A DNA stretch of 64,000 nt from Stenotrophomonas maltophilia (GCF_004684085.1 NZ_SRHZ01000029.1:62001-126000), one strand, 5' to 3'; positions 1 through 8,370 are shown, counted from the first letter of the stretch. Program-made: numbers and translations. Notes: generated by a model not told the origin, from the sequence alone.

Positions 1-140
1 AAAGCCGTCCAGTGTTCCGTGCCGGGAACGCATTGAAAGCGTAGTGAAAGACTGGGCCGGCGTTGCCTGAACCGCACGCGTGCTGTGACCTTTTTCGGAC
101 GATTTCTCCATGTTCGCTCCACAATCGCACGGTAGCCTTC

Positions 141-1604
141 ATGCTCCTTCTACACGTTGGCGGGCTGGTGGTCAGGCGTATCACTTCAGTGGCAGTGCCC
201 AGGACAGGGCGCGGAATCTCCCTGCAGGCAGTGCTGCGCCCTGGCGCGTTGTTGGCAACCCTGGCCCTGGCCGGCTGCATGTCGGTGCCGGTCCCGGACC
301 TGCCTGACCGCACACCCAGCGCCTGGGCCCAGGTGCCGCAGGGGCAGGGCGTGATGGTGGATGCCAGGCAGTGGTGGAAAGTGCTGTCCGACCCGTCGCT
401 GGATGGCCTGGTCGATCAGGCTGTTGCCGGCAACCTCGACCTGCAGCAGGCGACCCTTCGCCTGCAGGCCGTACGCATCGTCGCCGGCACCTCCGATTCG
501 CGTTTCCTGCCGGAGATCACGGCCAGCGCCAAGCAGGTGCAGGACGCCGCCGCAGTCGATACCTATTTCCATGCCGGCATCGAAGCGATCTGGGACCTGG
601 GCCTGTTCGGCGCTGCCGAGAGTGCGCAGCTGAGTGCGCAGGCATCGGCCGGCAATGCCGAGGCACTGCGCAATGCCGCGCAGGTGGCTGTGATTGCCGA
701 TGTGGTGCGCAACTATCTGGACCTGACGGTGGCACAAGCCCAGCAGGACCTGCTGGCCCGGCAGCAGACCGTGGATGACCGCGGCGAACAGTTGGCCCTG
801 GTCCGCCAGCGTCTGCGCCTGGATGAGCCGGGCGAGCTGGATCGCCTGCGTGCACGCCAGGCCGCGACCCGCGCCGCCATCGCACAGGCCCGGGAAAACG
901 CCAACAACGCGGCCCGCGCGCTGGCATTGCTGCTGGGCCGCGATGGCCCGGATCCGGCCTGGCGCGCGTATCGCACGCCGCCGAAGCTGGGCACGTTCTC
1001 GCTGCAGCAGGTGCCCGCGGATCTGTTGCGCCATCGGCCGCAGATCCTGCTGGCCGAATCGGAGGTGATGCAGGCTGCGGCCAGCAAGGGCTCGGCGCGC
1101 GCCGCGATGTATCCGCGGGTCAGCCTCGGCGGCTCCATCCTGTACGCCTACAACCTTACCCAGAATGCACGCTCCAATTCCGATTCCAGTCCGTCGATCG
1201 GCCCGTATGTCGATATTCCGCTGTGGGACTGGGGCCAGCGTCGCGCGCGTTTCCATGCCGATGAGAAGCAGCTGGACGCGGCGCTGCTCGGGTATCGCAA
1301 AGCGGTGCTGGAAGGCGTGAGCGAAGTGGAAGGCGCGCTGGGCAGCCTGGCGCGCCAGGACAGCAGCATCCAGTCGCTGCGTGTGGCCAATGATGCTGCC
1401 GGCCAGCAGGTCAAGCGCCAGGCCCGGCAGGTGCAGCTCGGCCTGTCCAGCGAGTTTGATGGGTTGGACACGCAGCGTGCCGCACTGGCGTCGCAGGCGG
1501 ATCTGATCGGTGCGCAGGGCGCACGCGTGCTCGCGTTTGCTTCGCTGTACCGCGCGCTTGGCGGTGCACCGCTGCCGGCCGAGGGTGAGGGCGAACAGCA
1601 ATGA
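141..1604 (+). CDS. NodT/TolC-type outer-membrane efflux lipoprotein
   Basis: Outer-membrane channel of a tripartite exporter. The protein has an N-terminal lipobox (LALAGC), then about 400 residues rich in alternating Ala/Leu/Gln/Arg helices typical of the two OEP repeats of the TolC/NodT family, including AEVSEVEGAL-type heptads near the C terminus (seen here as EGVSEVEGAL). The next gene starts inside its stop codon, and a permease, an ATPase and an adaptor follow, so it is the exit duct of that pump. The start is uncertain: ATG at 141 gives a rather long leader before the lipid-modified Cys, and GTG at 189 or 195 would give a more usual signal peptide. Substrate unknown. Confidence 0.85.
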   Translation: MLLLHVGGLVVRRITSVAVPRTGRGISLQAVLRPGALLATLALAGCMSVPVPDLPDRTPSAWAQVPQGQGVMVDARQWWKVLSDPSLDGLVDQAVAGNLDLQQATLRLQAVRIVAGTSDSRFLPEITASAKQVQDAAAVDTYFHAGIEAIWDLGLFGAAESAQLSAQASAGNAEALRNAAQVAVIADVVRNYLDLTVAQAQQDLLARQQTVDDRGEQLALVRQRLRLDEPGELDRLRARQAATRAAIAQARENANNAARALALLLGRDGPDPAWRAYRTPPKLGTFSLQQVPADLLRHRPQILLAESEVMQAAASKGSARAAMYPRVSLGGSILYAYNLTQNARSNSDSSPSIGPYVDIPLWDWGQRRARFHADEKQLDAALLGYRKAVLEGVSEVEGALGSLARQDSSIQSLRVANDAAGQQVKRQARQVQLGLSSEFDGLDTQRAALASQADLIGAQGARVLAFASLYRALGGAPLPAEGEGEQQ

Positions 1605-2740
1605 TCGCGCTGGCCCGCAAGACCCTGGCCTATGAGTGGCGCCGGTTCCTGCCGGTAGTGCTGGCGATGTGTTTCGCCGGCGTGCTGCTGATCGTGCAGG
1701 CCGCACTGGTGTTGGGTATCTTCGGTACTGCCGCGATCTACGTGAAGGCATCTTCGGCCGACATCTGGGCCGGCTTCCCCGGCACCCAGAGCGTCAACTA
1801 CGGACACGCGATCAGCGCGGATGTCGAAAGCCATCTGCGCATGGACCCGGATGTCACCCGCGTCGAACCCTACGAATGGGTTGATGGCGAGTGGCGTTCC
1901 AGTGCGCAGGGCACCGGCAACGTGTCAGTTTACCTGTCCGGCATCTCCACCCGCGACGACGCGATGATGTTCGCGCGCATCCTGCCCGCCGACTTGCGCG
2001 CGCAGCTGCGCGAGCCGGGTGCGGTGATCGTCGACAGCGCCGATCTGGATACGCTCGGCGTGGACCTGCAGAACAACCGTGCGTGGATCAACGGCAAGGC
2101 GGTGCGCGTGGTCGCTGCACAGCCGGGCCTGCGTGGCCTTGGTGGTGTCAACGTGCTGGCCTCGCTGGATACCGCGCGTGCCATTGCCGGCACCGACCCG
2201 CATGAGGGCAGTACCTATTTCGTGGCGGGGCTGCGCTCGCCGGATCTGGCCGATCGTGTGCGTGACCGCATGGCCACATCGATGGGCCAGGCCACGCCGG
2301 TCGAGTTCTGGACCGCGCCGCAGTTCGCCAGTCGTTCGCAGCAGTATTGGTTGTTTGATACCGGCGCTGGCATCGCTGTGCTGTTCATGGCGGTCATCGT
2401 CTGCTTCGTCGGTGCGGTGATCACCAACCAGTCGTTCGCGTCGGTGGTGGCCGGTTCGGTGCGCGAGTACGCCACGCTCAATGCCCTTGGTGCCGGCCGC
2501 TATGCGCTGGCACGGGTGGTGTTCGAGCAGGCGTTGCTGATCGGCGGCGCGGGCATGTTGCTGGCGGCGGCCTTCAGCACCATGGTGCTGTTGATCGCGC
2601 AGACCCAGCGCGTTCCGGTGCAGCTGACGCCGATGGTGATCCTCGGCTGCGTGGCGCTGGTTGCGGTGATGGCCATGCTCTCCAGCATCATGGCGGTACG
2701 CAGTGTCGTCCGCTCCGATCCATCGTTGCTGCTGCGTTGA
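1601..2740 (+). CDS. ABC exporter permease, FtsX/MacB type
   Basis: Inner-membrane permease of about 379 residues. A first membrane segment lies near residues 18-42, a large periplasmic domain follows (about 45-255), and three C-terminal segments lie at about 260-285, 310-335 and 345-370, which is the FtsX layout. It overlaps the upstream outer-membrane gene by ATGA and is followed 10 bp later by the ATPase gene, so the genes form one operon. The layout resembles DevC-type exporters (permease, ATPase and HlyD adaptor in one operon). The exported substrate cannot be read from the sequence. Confidence 0.85.
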   Translation: MIALARKTLAYEWRRFLPVVLAMCFAGVLLIVQAALVLGIFGTAAIYVKASSADIWAGFPGTQSVNYGHAISADVESHLRMDPDVTRVEPYEWVDGEWRSSAQGTGNVSVYLSGISTRDDAMMFARILPADLRAQLREPGAVIVDSADLDTLGVDLQNNRAWINGKAVRVVAAQPGLRGLGGVNVLASLDTARAIAGTDPHEGSTYFVAGLRSPDLADRVRDRMATSMGQATPVEFWTAPQFASRSQQYWLFDTGAGIAVLFMAVIVCFVGAVITNQSFASVVAGSVREYATLNALGAGRYALARVVFEQALLIGGAGMLLAAAFSTMVLLIAQTQRVPVQLTPMVILGCVALVAVMAMLSSIMAVRSVVRSDPSLLLR

Positions 2741-2750
2741 GGACCGGCCG

Positions 2751-3479
2751 ATGACTTCTACACACGCCGTCGCCCCGACCCTGCAGGCCGACGCACTGGA
2801 AAAAGGTTTCATGTCCGGCGATGTGCAGGTGCCGGTGCTGCGCGGCCTGTCGCTGGACATCTATCCCGGTGAACTGACCCTGGTATCCGGCCCGTCCGGC
2901 TGTGGCAAGAGCACGCTGTTGTCGCTGCTGTCTGGCCTGTCCGCGCCCGATGGTGGCCGCGTGCACGCACTCGGGCAGGACGTGGGGCACATGACCCGCG
3001 CCGAGGTGGAGCGCTTCCGCCTGCACCATGTCGGCTTCGTGTTCCAGGGCTTCAACCTGTTCCCGGCATTGACGGCGCTGGAGCAGGTGCAGCTGCCGCT
3101 CGGCTACCGTGGCATGAGCAATCGCGAAAGCGAACCGCTGGCGCGCAAGGCATTGGAAGAGGTCGGCCTGACCCATCGCAGCCACATGCGTCCGGCGCAG
3201 CTGTCCGGCGGCGAGAAACAGCGGGTGGCCGTGGCTCGCGCCTTCGCCAAATCGCCGACGCTGATCTTCGCCGACGAACCCACCAGCGCGCTGGACGCCG
3301 AGAACGGCCAGCGCGTGATCGACATCCTGCATCGCTACGCACGTGCGCATGGCGCCACCGTGCTGTGTGTGAGCCACGATCCGCGCCTGATCCGGCATGC
3401 CGATCGGGTGATTGCCATGGAAGACGGCATGGTCCGTGACGACCGCCGCCAGAACGAAACTGTAGAGTCCGCCCCATGA
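2751..3479 (+). CDS. ABC transporter ATP-binding protein
   Basis: ATPase of the exporter, 242 residues, LolD/MacB-like. Walker A is GPSGCGKST, the Q-loop region reads FVFQGFNLFP, the signature is LSGGEKQR, Walker B is LIFADEPTSALD and the H-loop reads CVSHD. The ATG at 2751 was preferred to the longer reading frame because a GAGG ribosome site lies just upstream and the family begins close to here. The end overlaps the adaptor gene by ATGA. Confidence 0.92.
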   Translation: MTSTHAVAPTLQADALEKGFMSGDVQVPVLRGLSLDIYPGELTLVSGPSGCGKSTLLSLLSGLSAPDGGRVHALGQDVGHMTRAEVERFRLHHVGFVFQGFNLFPALTALEQVQLPLGYRGMSNRESEPLARKALEEVGLTHRSHMRPAQLSGGEKQRVAVARAFAKSPTLIFADEPTSALDAENGQRVIDILHRYARAHGATVLCVSHDPRLIRHADRVIAMEDGMVRDDRRQNETVESAP

Positions 3480-4396
3480 TCAAGACGTCGCACCTGCTTC
3501 CCCTCAGCCTGGCCCTGTCCGCGGCATTGCTGCTCGGCGCCTGTTCCAAGGACACGCCCGCGCCCGCACCGGCGCCGTCGGGCAAGACCGGTGCAACCGC
3601 CGCCGGCAAGGTTGCGGTCGCGCGCGGCATCATTGACGTCGAGGGCGGCCTGATCGCGTTGGCACCGCCGGTGGACGGCTCGATCACCGCCGCGCCGGTG
3701 AAGGAAGGCGTCACGGTGAAGAAGGGGCAGCTGCTGCTGTCGCTGGATGGCGCCCTGCTGCAGCAGGAAGTGGCAATGGCCACCGCCGATCTCGCCTTGG
3801 CCAATGACCGTTTGAAGGGCAGCCAGGCGCAGCTGCGCGAACTGGAGCGCAATGCCACCCGCCTGTCCACCGGCGCCAGCGAAGGTGTGTCGTCCAACCA
3901 GCAGGCCGATGCGGCCAAGCAGCAGCTGGCCGGTGTACGCGCCGATGTCGACGTGGCCGGTGCGCAGGTGGACATGGCCCAGCACAAGCTGGAACACGCC
4001 AGGCTGAAACTGCAGCAGATGTCGTTGAGCGCGCCGGAAGCCGGCACCGTGGTCGGCCAGGTGCCAGGACTAGGAGCTTTCGTGCAGGCGGGCAAGCCGG
4101 CAATTTCGCTGCTGCCGGCGCGCCCGCTGCAGGTGCGCGCCGAACTCAGCGCCGCCTACGCCGATGCCGTGCAGGTTGGCATGAAGGCTACCGTCGTGCC
4201 GGACAGCGATGGCGCCGAAGACACCGGCGCGCTGCCAGCTGCGCGCGTGGTGCGCATCAGTCCGGTGTTCGCGCAGGCACGCCTGCCTGAAGATGCAGGG
4301 CGTGGCGTGGCCAAGGTGGTGGAGTGCGTGCTGGAGTTCGATGGCGAGGCCAAGGCGCGCTTCGGCCAGCATGTGCGGGTGGAGTTCCGGAAGTAG
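3476..4396 (+). CDS. HlyD-family periplasmic adaptor lipoprotein
   Basis: Membrane-fusion subunit that would link the ABC permease to the NodT-type duct. The N terminus is a lipoprotein signal with lipobox LLGAC followed by a Pro/Ala linker. A biotinyl-lipoyl-like half-motif (PVKEGVTVKKGQLLLSLD) at about residues 75-95 precedes a coiled-coil hairpin (about 95-180) and a second lipoyl half (APEAGTVVGQ), then a beta-barrel domain. It starts inside the ATPase stop codon and closes the four-gene operon. Confidence 0.88.
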   Translation: MIKTSHLLPLSLALSAALLLGACSKDTPAPAPAPSGKTGATAAGKVAVARGIIDVEGGLIALAPPVDGSITAAPVKEGVTVKKGQLLLSLDGALLQQEVAMATADLALANDRLKGSQAQLRELERNATRLSTGASEGVSSNQQADAAKQQLAGVRADVDVAGAQVDMAQHKLEHARLKLQQMSLSAPEAGTVVGQVPGLGAFVQAGKPAISLLPARPLQVRAELSAAYADAVQVGMKATVVPDSDGAEDTGALPAARVVRISPVFAQARLPEDAGRGVAKVVECVLEFDGEAKARFGQHVRVEFRK

Positions 4397-4402
4397 GTCT
4401 GG

Positions 4403-4843
4403 TCAGCCGTTGAGCCAGCGGCGTAGGCGAGGGCAGGTGGAGGCTGGGACTACGACCAGTAGTGCCACAAGAAGAATGGCGGCAACGGCGAGCACCCAGT
4501 TCAAATGCACATCGCGCACGGGTGATTGGTGCATGGCGGTCACGCCCCAAAGCACTGTCCAGCCCAGCCAGGGAAAGGCGCAGACAAGCATCCGCAGCCA
4601 CAGGCGGTGAAACCGCCATGGCTGCACGATCAGGCCCAGGACAACAATCTCCACCAGAATGATCAGCGCGAAGGTGACGACTGAATCTGTGGGGTAAGGC
4701 AGTGTCCCGGACTCGATGTGACGCAGTTGCCAGTAGTCTGGCTTGAAGCCGGCATGGATGAGTGCGGCAATCAGCAGCAGCCAGATCAGCGATGCGAGCA
4801 GCCAGAAGGCAGAGGAGGCGCGGAAATTGATGGGCAGTGGCAT
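4403..4843 (-). CDS. small integral membrane protein (paralogue 1)
   Basis: Unrecognised 146-residue protein with about four hydrophobic segments. It shares a clear pattern with the next gene upstream: FWLL..L.WL.LIAAL, AGF.PDYW, LPYPT, E.VV..LIV.PW, RLWLR and AMHQ.PV. The two are therefore tandem paralogues, probably from a local duplication. The start at 4843 fits the paralogue alignment. It lies convergent to the exporter operon, with its stop 6 bp beyond the adaptor stop. Confidence 0.65.
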   Translation of the reverse strand: MPLPINFRASSAFWLLASLIWLLLIAALIHAGFKPDYWQLRHIESGTLPYPTDSVVTFALIILVEIVVLGLIVQPWRFHRLWLRMLVCAFPWLGWTVLWGVTAMHQSPVRDVHLNWVLAVAAILLVALLVVVPASTCPRLRRWLNG

Positions 4844-4950
4844 GATTCGGGCGTTCGTCGCAGACGGATCTTTAACCTTCTGGCATCGGCTCGCCACAAT
4901 CCATGCAATAGATCCGAAAACGAAGTGGTGAAGCCCTCGGATCCAATGTT

Positions 4951-5394
4951 CTAAGGAGCTGCAATCCGGGCCTTTTTCCTGCCGGGAATGCGACCTATGA
5001 CGCTCACTGCCGATACCACGCACAGTGCCAGCAGCAGTCCCACGTCCAGCAACAGCAGCCACAGCAGGTGCATGCCATGCACCGGCGGTTGGTGCATGGC
5101 CGACAGCATCCACGGTACCGACCACGCCAGCAGCAGGACGAAGGCAATCAACAGACGCAGCCACAGTCGCTTCAGTTTCCACGGCCGCACGATCAAGGCG
5201 GCCACCACCAGTTCAACCGTTCCCAGCAGCGCGAACACGATGACGGTGCTGGTCGGGTAGGGCAGCTCGGCGCCTTCCAGTCGGTGCAGCAACCAGTAGT
5301 CCGGGGTGAAGCCGGCATTGACCAGTGCGGCGATCAGCGCCAGCCAGGTCAGCGCGACCAGCAGCCAGAACAGGCGGACGTAGCGTCTAGGCAT
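4951..5394 (-). CDS. small integral membrane protein (paralogue 2)
   Basis: Unrecognised 147-residue protein with about four hydrophobic segments and a basic C-terminal tail. It is the tandem paralogue of the gene at 4403-4843. The ATG at 5394 overlaps the last codons of the upstream gene (5387-5788) by 8 bp, which implies translational coupling. The longer frame back to 5436 would bury the start deep in that gene and was not chosen. Confidence 0.65.
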   Translation of the reverse strand: MPRRYVRLFWLLVALTWLALIAALVNAGFTPDYWLLHRLEGAELPYPTSTVIVFALLGTVELVVAALIVRPWKLKRLWLRLLIAFVLLLAWSVPWMLSAMHQPPVHGMHLLWLLLLDVGLLLALCVVSAVSVIGRIPGRKKARIAAP

Positions 5395-5788
5395 TGGCGG
5401 TGTCCGTGGTGGCGGGCAGGCGGTTGCGTGATGCATACCATGCGGAGATGACGATTGCGGCCAGTGCCAGCAGGCTGGGCCCGATGGTGAAGTACAGCAG
5501 GCGCAGCGGATGGTTGTGCATCAGTGTCCAGGTCGCGAATGCCAAGGGAATGGCCAGCACGAACAGCTTGGCGAACAGCGGCCGCAGCACCGCGATCAGC
5601 GGCTGGGTTCCGAGGAACATCCAGAACAGATAGAACTGGGCGATGCCCAGGCCGATGTCGCGATGGGAGCTGATGCCGAAATTGTCGCGATACCAGTTCA
5701 TTCCCAGCGGAATCAGTGCCCAGTACAGCAGCGCCACCACCAGATGCAGCAGCAGGGCGATCAACAGGGGCTTGCCGCGAAGGAACAT
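5387..5788 (-). CDS. small integral membrane protein
   Basis: Unrecognised 133-residue protein with hydrophobic segments at about 8-28, 48-65, 75-92 and 98-118. It is first in a leftward three-gene set of membrane proteins. No catalytic motif is visible. Its promoter should lie in the 130 bp before the tRNA cluster. Confidence 0.6.
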   Translation of the reverse strand: MFLRGKPLLIALLLHLVVALLYWALIPLGMNWYRDNFGISSHRDIGLGIAQFYLFWMFLGTQPLIAVLRPLFAKLFVLAIPLAFATWTLMHNHPLRLLYFTIGPSLLALAAIVISAWYASRNRLPATTDTANA

Positions 5789-5918
5789 GGGCGCACGGGG
5801 CTGGGCGGGGCAGCGTACCCCAGTGCGGACGCCCGTGATCGCACGATGTGAAGACTGTTGACGGCGTGAAGGAATTTGGACACAATAGCGCTCCTTCGAC
5901 GCAGGTCGAACGGAATCT

Positions 5919-5994
<76 letters not shown>

Positions 5995-6002
5995 GATTCT
6001 AC

Positions 6003-6029
6003 AGGGCCCCGTCAGGGGCCTTGTTTTTC
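6003..6029 (+). terminator. Rho-independent terminator after tRNA-Gly 1
   Basis: Stem GGGCCCC / GGGGCC with a GTCA loop followed by TTGTTTTT. Confidence 0.7.
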
Positions 6030-6136
6030 TCCCGCCACGGCAAGGCGGGGCACGTTGGGCCATAAGGCTTTGCGCGCAGTCAGAAAGGTGAAATCGCTGG
6101 TGTGTGTTCCGGGTTTCCGGTACCATGACGGCTTAC

Positions 6137-6212
<76 letters not shown>

Positions 6213-6278
6213 TGTTCGGACAGGCCCCATTGAGGGGTTTTGTCATGTCAGGGCTCCGTTCCTGGCGCGCAGTACGTT

Positions 6279-6352
6279 GGCCTCATGGCAGAGTGGCTAT
6301 GCACCGGATTGCAAATCCGTTTACAGCGGTTCGATTCCGCTTGAGGCCTCCA
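6279..6352 (+). tRNA. tRNA-Cys(GCA)
   Basis: 74 nt with encoded CCA; acceptor GGCCTCA/TGAGGCC, anticodon loop TTGCAAA. Its 3' half and terminator are repeated at 10500, so the gene is an integration target that stays intact on this side. Confidence 0.97.
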
Positions 6353-6370
6353 ATTGAAAAGCCCTGACTC
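6305..6370 (+). repeat. 66-bp direct repeat, left copy (att site in tRNA-Cys)
   Basis: Runs from the anticodon stem of tRNA-Cys through CCA into the first arm of its terminator. It is identical over 66 bp to 10500-10565, and after one mismatch a further 13 bp also match. This is the usual signature of integration at the 3' end of a tRNA gene. Confidence 0.9.
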
Positions 6371-6386
6371 TGGTCAGGGCTTTTTC
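6357..6386 (+). terminator. Terminator of the tRNA cluster
   Basis: Stem GCCCTGAC / GTCAGGGC followed by TTTTT. A near-identical copy lies at 10552-10579 as part of the att duplication. Confidence 0.85.
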
Positions 6387-6708
6387 TTTGCCTGACGTTT
6401 GGCGGCGCGAACCAAAATCCCCTGATTCGGCCATGAAATCATCGGTTTGCCGCCCGTTGTCAGCAAGTGGCAAACTCGCGCAAAACATGCGCCGAGTGCG
6501 TTGGCGGCAGCAAAGAATCTACGGCGCGAACATGCCTCTCAATGCCATCATTGGCTTGGCTGGCGCAAGTGGCGCGGTGGTGCAGTCCGACCCAGCGCAG
6601 CCGATGTTGCGGGTCCGGGCCAGCCATCCGGTCAGCCCGTAGCTTTGGCGGGAATCACCTCCTGACCACGTTGTGTAGGAGGACATCGTCCTTGCCGAGA
6701 GCCTCCAG
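6386..6708. other. Gene-free left end of the island
   Basis: About 320 bp. Short frames occur but none has a good start or recognisable product, and I see no clear integrase remnant on either strand. Confidence 0.4.
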
Positions 6709-7116
6709 ATGCGTAGCGCACCGCTGTACGATGCGGTGGTGGTCACTGGTGAGCTGCCGGGGAAGGGCGTCACCTGCAAAGTGCGCAAGGACGGTGAGGC
6801 GGGTCAGCTGTTCGCACAGCAGGTCAGCAGCCCACTGATCAATGTTGCTGCCGCCGGCGCCGAGCGCGGTCGGAACATCCTCAGTGATCGCGGTGAGCAA
6901 GCCGCCGTCGACCTCACCATGCCGCTGTTTCCCAAGCCGCTTAAGCCAGGCGAGGTCGGCCCTATCATGCCGTTGGACCTGGTGGAGGTGTTTGGCGCTG
7001 CGGGGAGATGGCATGGGCAGTGCGAGTCGCTGCGCGTTGATGTTGTGATCGATCAACAGGCAGTTGTGATCGAGCAGGCCGTAACCCTCGAAAGGCACTA
7101 CAGCGATGCGAACTGA
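6709..7116 (+). CDS. phage-type hypothetical protein (remnant module)
   Basis: 135 residues. It has no recognised domain, but the mostly beta composition (LYDAVVVTGELPG, LINVAAAGAERGRN) and its 11-bp overlap with the next gene look like siphophage structural or assembly genes. I do not recognise a precise family. It is not related to any gene of the large prophage at 27-64 kb that I can see, so it comes from a different phage. No good ribosome site precedes the ATG, so the gene may be truncated at its 5' side. Confidence 0.5.
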   Translation: MRSAPLYDAVVVTGELPGKGVTCKVRKDGEAGQLFAQQVSSPLINVAAAGAERGRNILSDRGEQAAVDLTMPLFPKPLKPGEVGPIMPLDLVEVFGAAGRWHGQCESLRVDVVIDQQAVVIEQAVTLERHYSDAN

Positions 7117-7333
7117 CCTTTGGGATCAATTCGGCGAACTGGTCGGTGGCAGCCCTGGGCTGCTGGCCGCCGTGACCGCGCACAATGCCGATGGAACCAG
7201 CACCCTTACCACTTATGACGGCGTGCAGATGCGGGCGTTTGGCCAGCTGCAGCTGGCGATCCCCAATAACGCGTGGATGCGAGGCGCCCGCCTTTGGGAG
7301 GTCTCTCCGAACGTGCCGCTCGCTGAGGTTTGA
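7106..7333 (+). CDS. phage-type hypothetical protein (remnant module)
   Basis: 75 residues with TAHNADGTSTLTTYDG and a C-terminal NVPLAEV, a beta-rich small protein overlapping the preceding gene by 11 bp. Function unknown; the coupling suggests both come from one late phage operon. The 107 bp after its stop hold no gene and lead into the antitoxin promoter. Confidence 0.5.
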   Translation: MRTDLWDQFGELVGGSPGLLAAVTAHNADGTSTLTTYDGVQMRAFGQLQLAIPNNAWMRGARLWEVSPNVPLAEV

Positions 7334-7440
7334 ACCTGAATGGATCAACTGAACGGAAAGCATGAACGTCGAAATTGGGAACTGGATCTGAACACCGTAC
7401 TAGTAGAGGCAGGAAGCGAAGCCTTTTTTCAATTCGATTG

Positions 7441-7468
7441 TTGACAGCATTGTCAATACTTGTATAAT
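7441..7468 (+). promoter_or_regulatory. Antitoxin promoter with palindromic operator
   Basis: -35 TTGACA (7441-7446) and -10 TATAAT (7463-7468) match consensus exactly, with a 16-bp spacer. A perfect palindrome, TTGACA-GCAT-TGTCAA (7441-7456), covers the -35 box, which suggests autorepression by the HTH protein encoded just downstream. Confidence 0.8.
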
Positions 7469-7527
7469 CTCGCGTCTAGCTAAAGGCCTGCTGCCTTTCA
7501 CTCCCATCAAAAGAGGGGGTCTTTAAA

Positions 7528-7842
7528 ATGAATAGTCAAAACATCTTCGAGATGCTGAGCGACGACCCGGTCGAGTTCAACATCAAGTCCCTAAAGGCCA
7601 AGCTTGCATTGGCACTTGTTGCGCTGATTCGTGATCATGGCTGGACACAGGCCATGGCGGCGGAGCGCCTTCAGATCACCCAGCCAAGGATGAGTAACCT
7701 TTTCCGCGGAAAGCTGGAAAAGTTCTCAATTGATGCCCTCTTGGGGATGATCGTCCGTAGTGGCTACAGGATAGAGTCCACGTTCGACCCCTCCAACGGT
7801 AGTAATCCGCTGTGCTTGGAAGTGAAGAAAGCGGCGCTCTAA
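7528..7842 (+). CDS. XRE/HTH_37-type antitoxin
   Basis: 104 residues. An HTH at about residues 37-75 (WTQAMAAERLQITQPRMSNL) matches the HTH_37 antitoxins that pair with RelE/HigB-like (Gp49, DUF891) toxins. It would bind and neutralise the toxin and repress its own promoter at 7441. A strong AGAGGGGG ribosome site precedes the ATG. The toxin gene lies convergently 18 bp downstream rather than upstream in the same operon, which is unusual for this family. Confidence 0.8.
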   Translation: MNSQNIFEMLSDDPVEFNIKSLKAKLALALVALIRDHGWTQAMAAERLQITQPRMSNLFRGKLEKFSIDALLGMIVRSGYRIESTFDPSNGSNPLCLEVKKAAL

Positions 7843-7851
7843 GAGCGCCGC
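7831..7851. terminator. Hairpin between the convergent toxin and antitoxin
   Basis: Perfect 9-bp stem GCGGCGCTC / GAGCGCCGC whose loop is the antitoxin stop codon TAA. On the minus strand it is followed by TTTCTTC, so it probably terminates toxin mRNA. On the plus strand there is no U-run. Confidence 0.55.
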
Positions 7852-7860
7852 CTTGGTGGG

Positions 7861-8244
7861 TTACAGGTTGCTGAGCCTCTTTTCCACCGTTTCCATCATC
7901 GCGGTGTCCGTCCCCTGGGCGGTCTTCTTCCCGGCGTAGACCACGTCGACCTTTCCTGGTCGCTTCGTGGTGTAGACAACGCGATAGGCTGGGCGTCCAT
8001 TGATCTTCAACTCAATGGCGCTTTTGCCTTTTGACACGTGCAGGTGACGAAAAGCAATCGTCGGCTCCAACCCGTGTTGCACTGCTGTGAGTGCCACTGA
8101 GAATCGGTCCCTGATGTTCTCTGGCAGATCACTCAAGTCGTCTTGTGCGGACCCGTGGAAGGCGAATTCACGCACTGGCTGACTTTTCTTAGCGGTGCCG
8201 ACTTTGTCGGCGCCTTTCTTACTTGCTTTGTTTTTCTTTCCCAT
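7861..8244 (-). CDS. RelE/HigB-superfamily (Gp49-like) toxin
   Basis: 127 residues. After a Lys-rich N-terminal extension of about 30 residues, the region from FAFHGSAQDDL to the end has the HigB/Gp49 pattern: DLPENIRDRF helix, a GKSAIELKINGRPAYRVVY sheet, and a final helix. Members of the family are mostly ribosome-dependent mRNA interferases. The basic N-terminal tail is not usual and could be a late addition or an RNA-binding tail. It has its own promoter with separate palindromes (8317-8370). Confidence 0.75.
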   Translation of the reverse strand: MGKKNKASKKGADKVGTAKKSQPVREFAFHGSAQDDLSDLPENIRDRFSVALTAVQHGLEPTIAFRHLHVSKGKSAIELKINGRPAYRVVYTTKRPGKVDVVYAGKKTAQGTDTAMMETVEKRLSNL

Positions 8245-8316
8245 TTCCGTAAATTTCCTTTTGTCTAAGATTGAATGGCTTCATAGCGATGCTCCTAGTG
8301 AGCTTTCATTGATAAA

Positions 8317-8370
8317 CCTGAGCACCATGCTCAGGTACTTCTATTTTACCAAAATTGGTAATAAAGTCAA
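8317..8370 (-). promoter_or_regulatory. Toxin promoter with two palindromes
   Basis: Reading leftward: -35 TTGACT (8365-8370), 16-bp spacer, -10 TAAAAT (8343-8348). A palindrome TTACCAA-AA-TTGGTAA (8346-8361) fills the spacer. A second, perfect one (CCTGAGCA-CCA-TGCTCAGG, 8317-8335) lies just downstream of the start point. Neither resembles the TTGACA palindrome of the antitoxin promoter, so two different repressors or binding modes are implied. Confidence 0.7.

Noticed and set aside
186..1751. 521-codon minus-strand frame opposite the outer-membrane efflux gene
   Set aside because: No domain or ribosome site; shadow of a GC-rich gene on the other strand.
6388..6642. 84-codon ORF at the island's left end
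   Set aside because: No ribosome site, no family, starts inside the terminator region.
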